From Halieaceae bacterium (lineage in GTDB: Bacteria > Pseudomonadota > Gammaproteobacteria > Pseudomonadales > Halieaceae): a DNA stretch of 59,773 bases. Shown here in pieces: positions 25,649-35,098 of the stretch (position 1 is its first letter; every line of letters begins with the position of its first letter). The notes under the pieces are model-generated. The model made no database searches, was not told where the DNA came from, and saw only the letters and a program-made list of their open reading frames with translations. A program made the position numbers and the translations under genes. Location: the NCBI GenBank assembly GCA_024640505.1, contig JAHEEV010000015.1, forward strand, positions 1-59,773, given 5' to 3'.

Positions 25649-27256
25649 ATGACAGCAACGCTTCGCGGCAGCAATGTGGAGAAATTGGGCGGCCAGGTAT
25701 TCGATGTACTCATCGTGGGCGGCGGTATCAACGGCGCGGTGGCAGCGGCCTCGCTGGCCGGCCGGGGCGTCAAGGTAGCCCTGATCGAGCGCGAGGATTT
25801 CGCCAGCGGAGTCAGCTCCGCCTCTTCGAACCTGGCCTGGGGCGGGATCAAGTACCTGGAGTCACACGAATACCTGCTGGTCAACAAGCTGTGCAAATCG
25901 CGCAACCGGCTGATGGATGCCTACCCCTCCACCGTCAAGGAAATCCGTTTCTTCGCCACCATCCAGCGCGGTTTCCGCTTCCCGCCCTTTTTTGTATTCC
26001 TGGGCAGCGTGCTCTACTGGATCATGGGTCGGTTCAGGACCGGGGCGCCGCGCTATCACAGCGCCAACGCCATCGAGGCCGCGGAACCGGTGGTCAATAC
26101 CAGCAATGCCGCGGGAGGCCTGGAATACTCCGATTGCTACCTGTATGACAACGACGCCCGCTTCGTTTTCAATTTCATCCGCAAGAGCCTGAACTACGGG
26201 TGCATCGCGGCCAACTACGTGGAGTCGCTGGGAGCACGGCGCGAGCAGGACCTGTGGATCACCAGCGCCCGCGACGTGGTCTCCGGGGAGGTCTTCGAGA
26301 TCCGGTCCCGGGCGATGGTGAATGCCTGCGGACCCTACGCGGATGCCCATAACCACAGTGCCGGGGAGGAAACCCGCTACCACCACCTGTTCTCCAAGGG
26401 TGTACACCTGATCGTAGACCGGGTGACTGACAACAAGCGGGTGCTGACCTTCTTTGCCAGCGACGGCAGGCTGTTCTTCCTGATTCCTATGGGTCCCAAG
26501 ACCTGCATCGGGACCACGGACACCCAGGTGGACAGCCCCGCAGTGGAGGTCACCGATGAGGACCGCGACTTCTTGCTGGACAACGTCAACGCCCTGCTGG
26601 ACCTGGATCGTCCCTTCACCCGGGCTGATATCATCGCTGAGCGCGTCGGTGTGCGGCCCCTGGCAACCCGGGCAGTGGAGGCAGAGGCAGACTGGGTAAA
26701 ACTGTCCAGGAAACATGTCATCGAGGTGGATGAGCGCACGAAGCACCTGAGCATCTTCGGCGGCAAACTGACGGACTGCCTGAATGTGGGAGACGAGGTG
26801 GCCCAGTGGATGGACCGACTGGGTATTCCCGTTCCCGAACCCGGCAATCGCTGGTATGGGGAACCCGACCGCAAGCTGCGGGAGGAGTTCAAGCTGCAGG
26901 CCAGGCTCATGGACCTGGATGGGCTCACAGACCCCAGTTCTTCCGAGCCCCTGTCCGAGCGTTTCTGGCGGCGCTACGGTGAGAGCGCCTTCGGACTGCT
27001 GGAGCGCATCCGGGAGGATCACAGTCGGGTGGAACTGCTCATCGAGAATGCCGAGTATACGCGCTGCGAGATCGAGCTGGCTGCGCACCGGGAGATGATC
27101 GTCAAGCTGGAAGACTTCATGCGACGCCGCTCCAAGATCGAGCAGGTGATCCGCCGGGAGGATATCGCCAGGGCGCCCGGTTTGCGGGAAGCGTGCGAAA
27201 TCCTGTTTGGCGAGGAGGCCGGCCAGCGCCTGCGGGAATACCTGGAAAGTCGCTAG
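25649..27256 (+). CDS. glpD: Aerobic glycerol-3-phosphate dehydrogenase (FAD)
   Basis: 535 residues. It oxidises sn-glycerol 3-phosphate to dihydroxyacetone phosphate at the inner membrane and passes electrons to quinone. The N-terminal FAD-binding motif VLIVGGGINGAVAAASLAGRG (dinucleotide fold, shown shortened) is followed by the family signatures FASGVSSASSNLAWGGIKYL and, further on, GVRPLATRA and IFGGKLTDCLNVGD. Length is slightly above the usual 500 residues because of the C-terminal helical domain. Differences from E. coli GlpD around LGSVLYWIMGRF add a hydrophobic patch. No glycerol kinase or facilitator is adjacent. Some caution remains since related FAD oxidases share this fold. Confidence 0.85.
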   Translation: MTATLRGSNVEKLGGQVFDVLIVGGGINGAVAAASLAGRGVKVALIEREDFASGVSSASSNLAWGGIKYLESHEYLLVNKLCKSRNRLMDAYPSTVKEIRFFATIQRGFRFPPFFVFLGSVLYWIMGRFRTGAPRYHSANAIEAAEPVVNTSNAAGGLEYSDCYLYDNDARFVFNFIRKSLNYGCIAANYVESLGARREQDLWITSARDVVSGEVFEIRSRAMVNACGPYADAHNHSAGEETRYHHLFSKGVHLIVDRVTDNKRVLTFFASDGRLFFLIPMGPKTCIGTTDTQVDSPAVEVTDEDRDFLLDNVNALLDLDRPFTRADIIAERVGVRPLATRAVEAEADWVKLSRKHVIEVDERTKHLSIFGGKLTDCLNVGDEVAQWMDRLGIPVPEPGNRWYGEPDRKLREEFKLQARLMDLDGLTDPSSSEPLSERFWRRYGESAFGLLERIREDHSRVELLIENAEYTRCEIELAAHREMIVKLEDFMRRRSKIEQVIRREDIARAPGLREACEILFGEEAGQRLREYLESR

Positions 27257-27353
27257 CAGACCCGGGCCAGCCGATGTCGCGCAATGCGAAACCAAGGGGT
27301 CAGGGTGAATGGTTACCGGAGCCCGCCGTTCCAAGGGGCTGCCCCGATGCAGT

Positions 27354-27842
27354 TTACCGGCCGATCAATTGTGCCCTGAGTTCCGGGCGGGACGTCTGTG
27401 GCGATAACCAGATGCCCAGGAAGTGCGTCCCGAAGTCCCGGTCTGCCAGGGTGCCCAGCAACTCACCGTTAAAATAAAAGGTGCTCCGGTCGTTCTCGTC
27501 CAGTTCCAGGGTGAGCACGTCATTCTCGTTCACGTCGGGCCACAGGCGCGCCAGGGTTTCCAGCCACTGTTGCTGGCGCTCGTGGGTGAGATCCTGCTGC
27601 TGCCACTCCAGCGCGGTCCGGGACACCAGGTCGTCTGCGTCGATGGTGCGCAGGTACTGGATCTCGAGCCGAACCGGTCGCTGGTCGGAATCGTAGCGGC
27701 CGTCGGCGGTATAGAGCCTGGAATGGTAAACCGGCCAGAAGAGGACCTTGAGTTCGGCTTCACCCACCAGTTGCAGGTCGGACGGGGCTGCGAAGCCCGC
27801 GCAGCTCCAGAAAATCGCTAAAAGTGCGCCCAGACGTTTCAT
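27354..27842 (-). CDS. Exported chalcone-isomerase-like protein
   Basis: 162 residues with a Sec signal (KRLGALLAIFWSCAGFAAPSD, cleavage near residue 19). The remainder has the pattern of the chalcone-isomerase-like (CHI-like) family: VGEAELKVLFWPVYHSRLYT, then RLEIQYLRTIDADDLV, WPDVNENDVLTLELDE and a C-terminal LGIWLSPQTSRPEL. Bacterial members are periplasmic and not known to isomerise chalcones; they likely bind a lipid-like ligand. The start overlaps the upstream DUF2878-type gene by 4 bases, a pair commonly seen together in proteobacteria. Confidence 0.8.
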   Translation of the reverse strand: MKRLGALLAIFWSCAGFAAPSDLQLVGEAELKVLFWPVYHSRLYTADGRYDSDQRPVRLEIQYLRTIDADDLVSRTALEWQQQDLTHERQQQWLETLARLWPDVNENDVLTLELDENDRSTFYFNGELLGTLADRDFGTHFLGIWLSPQTSRPELRAQLIGR

Positions 27843-28402
27843 GGAAGCTCCTCACTGTCGTTGGCAGAGCCGATCAGCGTGGTCAGTCGATAGAGGACGG
27901 GCAGCATGACAGCCCAGACCAGTGACATAATAGCCAGTGTCACGGGTACTGGGTAGCCGAACTCCACTGCGCCCAGGCGCTGGCCCGCCCAGTAGTTCAG
28001 GGGGATGGCTACGGCGCCCGCCAGCATAGCCAGCATGGGCCGCCGGCCCAGGAACGACAGACTCCGGCCGGGCGTGGTGGCGAAGGCCAGCCAGAGCCCG
28101 CACAGCCAAAGGGGCACGAGCACGCCGCCGGGGAAGCGGAACACGCCGGCCAGGCTCAGGCAGGCGTCGACGCCGATACCGATAGCGGCCAGGGTGGTCA
28201 GTTGGAGCAACTCCCGGGTCGTGTTGCGTACCAGCGCCAGATGGAGCACCAGCATCGCCGCGGTCAGCGGCAGCAGGCTTTCCCGGCCCAGCACGGCGCA
28301 GAACCAGGTGCTCTGGAACCAGACCGCGTTGAACCACGCCTTCTCGGTGATCGACTGGCTTTGGGTAGGCGCCGGTAGCGCCGTTGCTGTCAAATTGTCC
28401 AT
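27839..28402 (-). CDS. DUF2878-type integral membrane protein
   Basis: 187 residues with about five predicted membrane helices. The FNAVWFQSTWFCAVLGRE segment near the N-terminus, in which FQ-x-x-WF-x-x-V is conserved, is what I recognise as DUF2878. Function unknown; in other proteobacteria such genes sit in clusters with a CHI-like protein and fatty-acid modifying enzymes, apparently linked to membrane or photooxidative stress. Only the CHI-like partner is present here, coupled by a 4-base overlap. Confidence 0.65.
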   Translation of the reverse strand: MDNLTATALPAPTQSQSITEKAWFNAVWFQSTWFCAVLGRESLLPLTAAMLVLHLALVRNTTRELLQLTTLAAIGIGVDACLSLAGVFRFPGGVLVPLWLCGLWLAFATTPGRSLSFLGRRPMLAMLAGAVAIPLNYWAGQRLGAVEFGYPVPVTLAIMSLVWAVMLPVLYRLTTLIGSANDSEELP

Positions 28403-28465
28403 AGCCTGTACTTGGTGGGTGGTTTGTCAGATCTTTCTACGTGCCAGCGGGGAATTCGGATTGCC

Positions 28466-28768
28466 TCAGGGCCCCGGACCGGAGTGGTACTCGCGGCTTA
28501 TCTCGACGACCTGAACGCGGTAGTTGCGATACCACTTCTCGCGACCCCGCTGCTGTGCCTGCAGGTGGTCCTGATCCTGCTTCCAGGCCCGGATCTGTTC
28601 CTCGCTGTCCCAGTAGGAGATGGCGACCTCCCGGTTGCCCTCGCGCAGGCTGGTGAATTCCCGACAGCCGTAAGTGGTCAGTGCCAGCTGGCGCAGGTGC
28701 TCGGCGGTGGTGGCGTACTCCTCATCCAGCTCTGCAATCTCCGCGGTGAAGATCACGGCGTAGGGCAC
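28466..28768 (-). CDS. Antibiotic-biosynthesis-monooxygenase (ABM) fold protein
   Basis: 100 residues starting at a GTG that shares its first base with the stop of the upstream NTF2-like gene (TAGTG). MPYAVIFTAEIAELDEEYATT, then LREGNREVAISYWDSEEQIRAW, fits the small ferredoxin-like dimeric ABM fold, in which WDSEEQ precedes the central helix. Members are heme-degrading enzymes, quinol monooxygenases or simple ligand binders. Translational coupling with an NTF2-like gene suggests a joint function in a minor catabolic or modification step. Confidence 0.75.
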   Translation of the reverse strand: MPYAVIFTAEIAELDEEYATTAEHLRQLALTTYGCREFTSLREGNREVAISYWDSEEQIRAWKQDQDHLQAQQRGREKWYRNYRVQVVEISREYHSGPGP

Positions 28769-29352
28769 TAGAACTGCGGCTCGGTGCCGTGTACCCCCAG
28801 GTAGTGGGAGCTGAAGTTGGGCCGCTCTGACAGCACCTCATTGATCTCGTAGACGCGCTCGTAGCGGGTATCCTTGATCAGCCACCGGCCATCCACCTTC
28901 AGGTAGCGGTCCCAGTACAGTGCAGTGCCGTGGGTCTTGGCGTTGTGGTTGAGAATCCACATGTTGTCTGCCAGGTACCACAGGCCCGTGGCCTCGGTAG
29001 CGCTGAGAACCTGGATTTCGGGATGGTGCGCATTGTGCTGGCCCACGGATTCCCGGCTGAAGGAGACGCCGATATTGTCCAGGTACTCCTGCTTGCCCTG
29101 TAATTTCCACTCATAGGTGCCGCCCTTGAAGTTCACGGTCACATCGTCGTGGAACAGGGTGGCCAGCTCCTCGAGGTTGGCGGTGTCGACACAGCGGAAA
29201 TAGGCGTGCTTGAGCTGCTTGATGGCCTCGATATCCATCAGGAGCTGGATATCACGGCGCAATTCCTCGATGCCCCCCTCGGAGGCCTGCAGGGGGAGGC
29301 CCTCGGTGATGCCCAGGTTCTGCTTGCTGAGTACTTGCCGTTCTTCTGACAT
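28768..29352 (-). CDS. SnoaL/NTF2-like protein
   Basis: 194 residues. The domain (about 35-165) shows the NTF2-like pattern: DIEAIKQLKHAYFRCVDTANL, then LATLFHDDVTVNFKGG, a HHPEIQVLSATEATGLWYL strand pair and GRWLIKDTRYERVY. Relatives include SnoaL-type cyclases, dehydratases and ketosteroid-isomerase-like enzymes. The Asp of FRCVDT and the His pair are plausible catalytic residues but unproven. First gene of a two-gene operon with the ABM-fold protein, with a likely promoter at 29398-29426. Confidence 0.8.
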   Translation of the reverse strand: MSEERQVLSKQNLGITEGLPLQASEGGIEELRRDIQLLMDIEAIKQLKHAYFRCVDTANLEELATLFHDDVTVNFKGGTYEWKLQGKQEYLDNIGVSFSRESVGQHNAHHPEIQVLSATEATGLWYLADNMWILNHNAKTHGTALYWDRYLKVDGRWLIKDTRYERVYEINEVLSERPNFSSHYLGVHGTEPQF

Positions 29353-29397
29353 GATTGCGACCTCCCGCGTGTGATGCCGTGGTGAAAGTGGCTGACC

Positions 29398-29426
29398 AGT
29401 GTACGGCGAAGGTGAGTGCCTGGTAA
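29398..29426 (-). promoter_or_regulatory. Candidate promoter for the NTF2-like/ABM operon
   Basis: Minus-strand TTACCA, a 17-base spacer and TACACT (four of six matches each), leaving about 40 bases of leader before the ATG at 29352. Confidence 0.4.
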
Positions 29427-29546
29427 CCCCCGTGGCCTTTCCCAGGGGTCGGATAATTAGCCTGCTGGCGAAAGTCTGGGGGCGGTGCCGGAATTCCGAC
29501 GTGCAGGCCCGCTATCGGCGCACCGCACTCGTGCTGAAGAAGGACG

Positions 29547-30914
29547 CTAGGCGATACCGTAATGGGCCGCCGTCCGGTCCAGCGCCCGGCCCAGCAATTC
29601 GACCAGGTCGTCGATTTCAGCGGTGTTGCATACCAGAGGCGGAGCCATGATCATCGCATTGCCGGTTTGGCGCACCATCAGGCCGCCTTCATTGGCTGCA
29701 TCCCGGCAGAATATCGCCGCCTCGGATTCCGGGGCCAGTCGCTGCCTGGAAGCCTTGTCCCTGACCAGTTCCACCGCTGCGAACATACCCCTGCCGCGAA
29801 CCTCGCCGACAATCGGGTGATCCTCCAACTCGCGCAGGCGGGACTGGAAGTGGGGGGCGATTTCGCTGGCTGCGCGTTCGATGATGCCGCCCTCGCGCAG
29901 TACCTGCAGGGTTGCCAGCCCCGCCGCGCAGGCCACCGGGTGTCCGGAGTAAGTCAGGCCGTGGGCGAACTCTCCACCGCCGGCCAATAACACGTCGGTC
30001 AGCTTGTCGCTGACCATAACGCCGCCCAGGGGTATGTAGCCATTGGTGACCGCCTTGGCGAAGGTCATCAGGTCAGGCTGCAGGTCGTAGGTCTCGGAGC
30101 CGAACCAGCGCCCGGTGCGACCGAATCCGCAGATTACCTCGTCCGCGATAAACAGGATGTCCCGTTGGCTGCAGATGCGCTTGATTTCCGGCCAGTAGGA
30201 GTCGGGCGGGATGATCACGCCGCCGGCACCCTGCACCGGTTCGGCAATAAACGCTGCTACATTGTCCTCACCCAGTTCGTCGATCTTCTCCTCCAACTGC
30301 CGCGCTACCCGAATACCGAACTCATCCGGCGACAGGTCGCCACCCTCCTCGAACCAGTGGGGCTGCTCGATGTGGTGGACGTAGTCCAGGCCCCGGGTCT
30401 GCTTGTGCATGGCACTCATGCCGCCGAGTGAGCCTGCGGCGATGGTGGAGCCGTGGTAGGCGTTCTTCCGGCTGATGATGAGCTTTTTCCCGGGCCTGTC
30501 GAGCAGATCGTAGTACCGCTGTACCAGCCGCAGGTTGGTGTCGTTCGCCTCAGAGCCGGAGTTGGTGAAAAATACGTGGTTGAACTGCGGGGGAGTCACT
30601 TCTACCAGTGCCTGTGCCAGCTCGACAGCCGGCTGGTTGGAGCATTTGAAAAAGTTATTGTAGAAGGGGAGCTGGTGTAGCTGGTGGGTGATTGCGTCCA
30701 TGATGCGCTCCTGACTGTAACCCAGGTTGCAGCACCAAAGGCCCGACATGCCGTCCAGCATGCGATGCCCTTCGCTGTCGTAGATATAAATGTGCTCCGC
30801 ACGGGAGAAGATCCTGCCGCCCTTCTCGGCGTAGTCATGCAGGTCGGTAAACGGATGCAGGTGGTGGGAGCGGTCCAGTTGGCGCAGCCGTGGCGTGCTG
30901 GCTGTTGAGTTCAT
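29547..30914 (-). CDS. Class III aminotransferase, SpuC-like (putrescine/omega-amino:pyruvate)
   Basis: 455 residues, PLP-dependent. HLHPFTDLHDYAEKGGRI, then MLDGMSGLWCCNLGYSQERI and LPFYNNFFK, are the N-terminal signatures of polyamine:pyruvate and beta-alanine:pyruvate transaminases. The active lysine is in MTFAKAVTNGYIPLGG, preceded by FIADEVICGFGRTG with the cofactor-binding Asp. YHGSTIAAGSLGGMS and HIEQP also match SpuC-like enzymes. It likely transfers an amino group from a polyamine or omega-amino acid to pyruvate. The downstream gap of 194 bases shows it is not tightly coupled to the NTF2-like operon. The LuxR-type gene follows upstream on the same strand and may control it. Confidence 0.9.
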   Translation of the reverse strand: MNSTASTPRLRQLDRSHHLHPFTDLHDYAEKGGRIFSRAEHIYIYDSEGHRMLDGMSGLWCCNLGYSQERIMDAITHQLHQLPFYNNFFKCSNQPAVELAQALVEVTPPQFNHVFFTNSGSEANDTNLRLVQRYYDLLDRPGKKLIISRKNAYHGSTIAAGSLGGMSAMHKQTRGLDYVHHIEQPHWFEEGGDLSPDEFGIRVARQLEEKIDELGEDNVAAFIAEPVQGAGGVIIPPDSYWPEIKRICSQRDILFIADEVICGFGRTGRWFGSETYDLQPDLMTFAKAVTNGYIPLGGVMVSDKLTDVLLAGGGEFAHGLTYSGHPVACAAGLATLQVLREGGIIERAASEIAPHFQSRLRELEDHPIVGEVRGRGMFAAVELVRDKASRQRLAPESEAAIFCRDAANEGGLMVRQTGNAMIMAPPLVCNTAEIDDLVELLGRALDRTAAHYGIA

Positions 30915-31000
30915 TCGCGTTTTCTCCGTGCCGGGCTGTAGAGCGTACGAACGCCCCTGGCGATATTTATGCAGTTTGGCACAGTGAACAGGGTGTGGAA

Positions 31001-31915
31001 TTACCCCGAAAGTGGTGTTTTAGCGACTGCAGCCGGTTCGATTGCCGGGTTGCCACGGGGTCCTTCAGTCTCCTCAGAGTTTCGCATCGGGGTGCGCAGG
31101 TATTGCACCAGCGTGTCGCCTCCCCCGTACGTCTCGGCGCTCATCAGCGAATCCAGGAAAAGATAGAACAACTCGGCCTGCGAGCTGATTTCCAGTTTGG
31201 CATAGGCGTGTTTGCGGTGCAGCTTGACGGTTTCGATAGAGATAGACAGTTTTTCGGCCAGGGTCTTGGTACTGTGTCCGTGCAATACCAGGTTGATGAC
31301 CTGGGCCTCGCGCTGGGTCAGCAGGCTGCTGCCGAAGTATTCGAGTGCGCTGTGCAACTGGCCGCGTAGATCAAGGTCTGCGCCTTTTTCGCCGGTGTGT
31401 TCCCAGTGCTGCCGGCATAGTGTTTCCACCGTGGGCAGAACGTCCTGCAGGGTGGACAGCTCGCGCTTGCTGAAGCGCGCGCGTGGACTTGTCTTGCCCA
31501 GGGCGAGATTCACAAAGCCCTCACCGCCGAGGGCGATGAGGAACCCGCACTCGTCCTGGTAGCCACAGTTGCGATACCAGGCTTTGTAGTATTCACTCTC
31601 CCTGAATCCGGTCGGGGCGAGATCGCGCAGTCGGAATACCCCGAATCTCCCCGCTCGTGCAGCCAGGTAATAGGGATCAAGCAGGAAAGCGCCCTTGACG
31701 AATTTATCCAGGGTCGAGCTGCCGGCTCCCTCGGGTACCTCGAAATACTCGAGCCGTGGCAGGTCCGTCCCCGGGTAGACGACGACGGTCGCGTCGTCGA
31801 TGTCCACCAGCTCCCGCAGCGTGGTGATAAGCCTTTCGGGGAAACTGGCGGAGCCAACCGCGGGAATCAGTCCGGACAATTGGCGGCTGAAGCTGGCTAG
31901 TATTGATATGGTCAC
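31001..31915 (-). CDS. LuxR-type transcriptional regulator
   Basis: 304 residues from a GTG at 31915; the open frame reaches 32080, but that would overlap the divergent gcdH gene by 28 bases. The C-terminus has the LuxR helix-turn-helix: LTQREAQVINLVLHGHSTKT, then LAEKLSISIETVKLHRKHAYAKLE. The N-terminal 220 residues form an unassigned sensor-like domain (GAF/PAS-sized: LVDIDDATVVVYPG, then CGFLIALGGEGFVNLALGK). It lacks the conserved acyl-homoserine-lactone pocket residues that I would expect in a quorum-sensing regulator, and no luxI is nearby. Divergent from gcdH and upstream of the aminotransferase on the same strand. Confidence 0.8.
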   Translation of the reverse strand: MTISILASFSRQLSGLIPAVGSASFPERLITTLRELVDIDDATVVVYPGTDLPRLEYFEVPEGAGSSTLDKFVKGAFLLDPYYLAARAGRFGVFRLRDLAPTGFRESEYYKAWYRNCGYQDECGFLIALGGEGFVNLALGKTSPRARFSKRELSTLQDVLPTVETLCRQHWEHTGEKGADLDLRGQLHSALEYFGSSLLTQREAQVINLVLHGHSTKTLAEKLSISIETVKLHRKHAYAKLEISSQAELFYLFLDSLMSAETYGGGDTLVQYLRTPMRNSEETEGPRGNPAIEPAAVAKTPLSG

Positions 31916-31991
31916 CTGGCAGCGACTTCCTGGGATGAATGGGCGCTTATCATAACGTGATCGCCCTGTGATCCAAACCGCGGGGTTGGCC

Positions 31992-32019
31992 TTGCTTACC
32001 TGGCGGCCTCTGCTATGTT
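31992..32019 (+). promoter_or_regulatory. Candidate promoter of gcdH
   Basis: TTGCTT, a 16-base spacer and TATGTT, ending 33 bases before the ATG at 32053. Confidence 0.4.
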
Positions 32020-32052
32020 GGCATCGCGGGATGCGTCGGACGGGCAAAATCA

Positions 32053-33237
32053 ATGGCAATACAGAATCGCTGGCAGACACTCAATTGGCAGGACCCGTTT
32101 CTGCTGGAACAACAGCTTACGAATGAACAGGCCATGGTGCGCGAGACGGCACACCAGTATGCGACCGAGCGCCTGCTCCCCCGGGTTCGCCATGCTTTCC
32201 GGCATGAGGAGACCGAAGCGGCAATATTCCAGGAGATGGGCGAACTGGGCTTGCTCGGCTCTACGATCGAAGGATACGGCTGCCCGGGTGTCGATTATGT
32301 CGCTTACGGTTTGGCTGCCCGAGAGATCGAACGCGTGGATTCGGGCTACCGCTCCATGATGAGTGTTCAGTCCTCCCTGGTGATGTACCCCATATATGCC
32401 TATGGCAGCGAGGCGCAGCGGGAGAAATACCTGCCGAGGCTGGCCACCGGCGAGTGGATCGGCTGTTTTGGCCTGACGGAGCCTGACCACGGTTCCGACC
32501 CGGGCGGCATGGTCACCCGGGCGCGCAGTGTCGAGGGGGGTTACCGGCTCTCCGGCGCCAAGATGTGGATCACCAACAGTCCCGTTGCTGACGTTTTCGT
32601 GGTGTGGGCCAAAACCGACGACGGCAGGATCCGCGGCTTCATCCTCGAAAAAGGCATGGACGGGCTGAGTGCACCGGTCATCGAGGGCAAGCTCGCACTG
32701 CGCACGTCGATCACGGGCGAAATCGTCATGGACGAGGTGTTCGTGACGGAAGAACAGCTGCTGCCCGGGGTGGCGGGCCTGAAGGGCCCTTTCGGTTGCC
32801 TGAACAACGCCCGCTACGGAATCGCCTGGGGTGCACTCGGAGCGGCAGAGACCTGCTGGCACGCTGCCCGGGATTACACGCTGGAGCGCAAGCAGTTCGG
32901 CCGCCCGCTGGCCGCCAACCAGCTGGTCCAGCTCAAGCTCGCGGACATGCAGGCCGAGATCAGCCTGGGGCTGCAGGGCTGTTACCGGGCCGGGCAACTG
33001 ATGGATGCGGGGGGGATAGCCCCGGAGCTTATCTCGCTCATCAAGCGCAACTCCTGTGGCAAGGCCCTGGCCATCGCGCGCCAGGCCAGGGACATGCTGG
33101 GGGCCAACGGCATCTCGGACGAGTACCCTGTGATGCGCCACATGGTCAATCTGGAAGTGGTGAATACCTATGAGGGTACCCACGATATTCACGGGCTGAT
33201 CCTGGGGCGCACCCAGACCGATATCCCGGCGTTCTGA
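32053..33237 (+). CDS. gcdH: Glutaryl-CoA dehydrogenase
   Basis: 394 residues, full length. It oxidises and decarboxylates glutaryl-CoA to crotonyl-CoA with FAD, in lysine/tryptophan and aromatic catabolism. Signatures: [57 protein letters not shown], and the C-terminal [19 protein letters not shown], whose Glu (YEGTHDIH) is the catalytic base. The RY in [11 protein letters not shown] and the SDPGGM segment match GcdH more than ordinary acyl-CoA dehydrogenases. The gene is monocistronic or first of a short unit, with the LuxR-type gene divergent. Confidence 0.93.
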   Translation: MAIQNRWQTLNWQDPFLLEQQLTNEQAMVRETAHQYATERLLPRVRHAFRHEETEAAIFQEMGELGLLGSTIEGYGCPGVDYVAYGLAAREIERVDSGYRSMMSVQSSLVMYPIYAYGSEAQREKYLPRLATGEWIGCFGLTEPDHGSDPGGMVTRARSVEGGYRLSGAKMWITNSPVADVFVVWAKTDDGRIRGFILEKGMDGLSAPVIEGKLALRTSITGEIVMDEVFVTEEQLLPGVAGLKGPFGCLNNARYGIAWGALGAAETCWHAARDYTLERKQFGRPLAANQLVQLKLADMQAEISLGLQGCYRAGQLMDAGGIAPELISLIKRNSCGKALAIARQARDMLGANGISDEYPVMRHMVNLEVVNTYEGTHDIHGLILGRTQTDIPAF

Positions 33238-33467
33238 ACTTCGGGTTCTCCCGGGGGTTTACCGGGTCGTCCCCAACGCCGTCGTCGCTGATATCGCCGA
33301 TCGACCGGGTATCTTTCCCGGACAGGGATCTGGCGGCAGTCACTTCACGCGTTAACGCAAGGGCTGGTCAACCCATTATGGTCTAGAATGGTGGGGCATA
33401 TCGACGCGCAGCCCGATATGAACTCCCGTTGCGCTGCATTCCCGCGAACTCCTCTGGAGATGATGTA

Positions 33468-33890
33468 ATGAACCCGTTCGAAGCTTACGATACAGCCCTC
33501 TGGGGTATCTTCGTCATCCTGGCGACCCTGCTCCTGCAGTTGCTGATCGCCAGCGTCACCAAGGCGAAGCAGCCGGGGGCCATACCGGGCAAGATGGATC
33601 CTGACCTGGGTCATGCCTCCTTCGTGTTCCGCTCCAACCGGACCTTCATGAACTCCGTGGAGAATGCCCCTGCCATGCTGGGCACTGCGCTGCTGGCTAT
33701 CCTGGCCGGGGCCAGCACCTACTGGACCGGCATCCTGGTGTGGACCTATGCACTGGCGCGCCTGGTCCACATGGCTCTCTATTACGCTATCGCCACCGAT
33801 ATCAACCCGAGCCCCCGGAGTTACTTCTTCCTGCTGGGTTTTGCGGCCAACGCCGTCCTGCTCGGGGTGGTTGCCGCCGCGCTCGTCTGA
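33468..33890 (+). CDS. MAPEG family membrane protein
   Basis: 140 residues from the ATG at 33468 (GGAG 8 bases upstream); the frame could run 39 bases further upstream. Four predicted helices, with KQPGAIPGKMDPDLGHASFV then FRSNRTFMNSVENAPAML, where R-x-x-x-N-x-x-E-N is the glutathione-binding motif of the family. Closest in layout to bacterial MAPEG proteins with glutathione transferase or peroxidase activity in the inner membrane. It converges on the esterase gene with only 17 bases between stops, and no clear terminator there. Confidence 0.85.
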   Translation: MNPFEAYDTALWGIFVILATLLLQLLIASVTKAKQPGAIPGKMDPDLGHASFVFRSNRTFMNSVENAPAMLGTALLAILAGASTYWTGILVWTYALARLVHMALYYAIATDINPSPRSYFFLLGFAANAVLLGVVAAALV

Positions 33891-33907
33891 TTCGGGGCTG
33901 TCCGGGC

Positions 33908-35002
33908 CTACGGCTTCAGCGCCCGGTAAAGGTAGGGCAGGCTGACGTCCATCCGGTAGTCGATGCCCGAGTGAGTGCCGTCGAACTCCTCGTAGCGGTG
34001 GGTGACGCCGTGGCGCGCAAGCGCCTGTGACAGGCGGCGGGTGCCGTAGTGAATGTTGAACTGGTCGTGCCAGCCGCAGTCGATGAAGATTCCCTTCAGG
34101 GCTTTCAGCTGTGTCGCGTGCTGCGCGACCATGTGGATGGGGTCGTGTGCCAGCCAGCGCCGCCAGCGCGCCTCGATCAGGGCGCCGGTCTCCAGGTCGA
34201 AGGGTACCCTGAAGCCGTTGGGAGCAGAGGGGGCGGGATCGTAACTGGCCGCCATCGCCAGCAGCATGAGCGCCATAACCTCCCCGTGCCCCGGGTTTTT
34301 TTTCTCCCTGATGTGGTCGAGGAAGCGGCGTATGCGGCCGTCGTCCAGGCCGGGCCGGAGCCGCGCGGTCGCCCGGGTCACGTCGTAGCGCCCGGCCTTG
34401 CGAGGCGGGTTGCGGTGTTTGCCCAGTTCGTCCAGGACCTTTGGCCAGTCCCCGCGGTAGACGAAGTCGAAGTAGGCGTCGCCGGAGTGGTCGGCGACGG
34501 CACCCCAGTATTTGGTGTATTTCATGCCGTGCACGATAGCGCCATAGCCGCCGGAGGATTTGCCGAAGCAGCCGCGGTGCTCACGCGAGGCGAGGGTGCG
34601 AAATTCGCTGTCGATGAAGGGGATGATTTCCCGCGTCAGGTAGTCGGCGTACCGACCTATGGCACTGGAATTGATGTACTGGTTACCGCCGAGAGCGGTG
34701 AAGCAGTCGGGAAAGACGATGATTGCAGGCCCCATCTTGCGTTCTGCAAGCAGCCGCTCGGCCTGCTGTGGTACCGATTCGTCGAAGTTGCGCCAGGCGA
34801 CGTGGGACCAGCCCGAGCCGGTGAATCCGGTCAGGTCGAACAACACCGGGAAGCGGCGCTTCTGATTGCGGTTGTACTGCGGTGGGAGCCAGACAGGGAA
34901 CCGGCGGACATGGGGATCGCCCAGCGGATTGTCCGCCAGTACCTTCGACGTATGCTCGACGACGACGACCTGGCCGTCGAGCGGGGGAGGGGTTTTCAGC
35001 AT
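33908..35002 (-). CDS. Esterase of the alpha/beta hydrolase (esterase D-like) family
   Basis: 364 residues from the ATG at 35002, with GGGAA 8 bases upstream; a longer frame to 35050 is possible but has no ribosome site. VVVEHTSKVLADNPLGDPHV opens the family pattern. FPVLFDLTGFTGSGWSHV, IIVFPDCFTALGGNQYI and FIDSEFRTLASREHRG are shared with the putative esterase (PF00756) class. The nucleophile is the second Ser in GKSSGGYGAI (G-x-S-x-G). The acid is likely in DHSGDAYFDF and the His in FDGTHSGIDYRM. No signal peptide is visible, so it is cytoplasmic. Possibly ester-cleaving in the catabolic block. Confidence 0.82.
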   Translation of the reverse strand: MLKTPPPLDGQVVVVEHTSKVLADNPLGDPHVRRFPVWLPPQYNRNQKRRFPVLFDLTGFTGSGWSHVAWRNFDESVPQQAERLLAERKMGPAIIVFPDCFTALGGNQYINSSAIGRYADYLTREIIPFIDSEFRTLASREHRGCFGKSSGGYGAIVHGMKYTKYWGAVADHSGDAYFDFVYRGDWPKVLDELGKHRNPPRKAGRYDVTRATARLRPGLDDGRIRRFLDHIREKKNPGHGEVMALMLLAMAASYDPAPSAPNGFRVPFDLETGALIEARWRRWLAHDPIHMVAQHATQLKALKGIFIDCGWHDQFNIHYGTRRLSQALARHGVTHRYEEFDGTHSGIDYRMDVSLPYLYRALKP

Positions 35003-35098
35003 CGGCTTGTTCCCGGGACAGGCTGGAGCATGCAGTATAGGAAAACCCACCGGGTCTAAACAGTGCTGGTTATGTCCCCACCAGGCAAGGTGGGGGTA

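Noticed and set aside
25862-27334. 490-residue open frame on the minus strand
   Set aside because: Antisense to glpD, which has all family motifs in the other direction.
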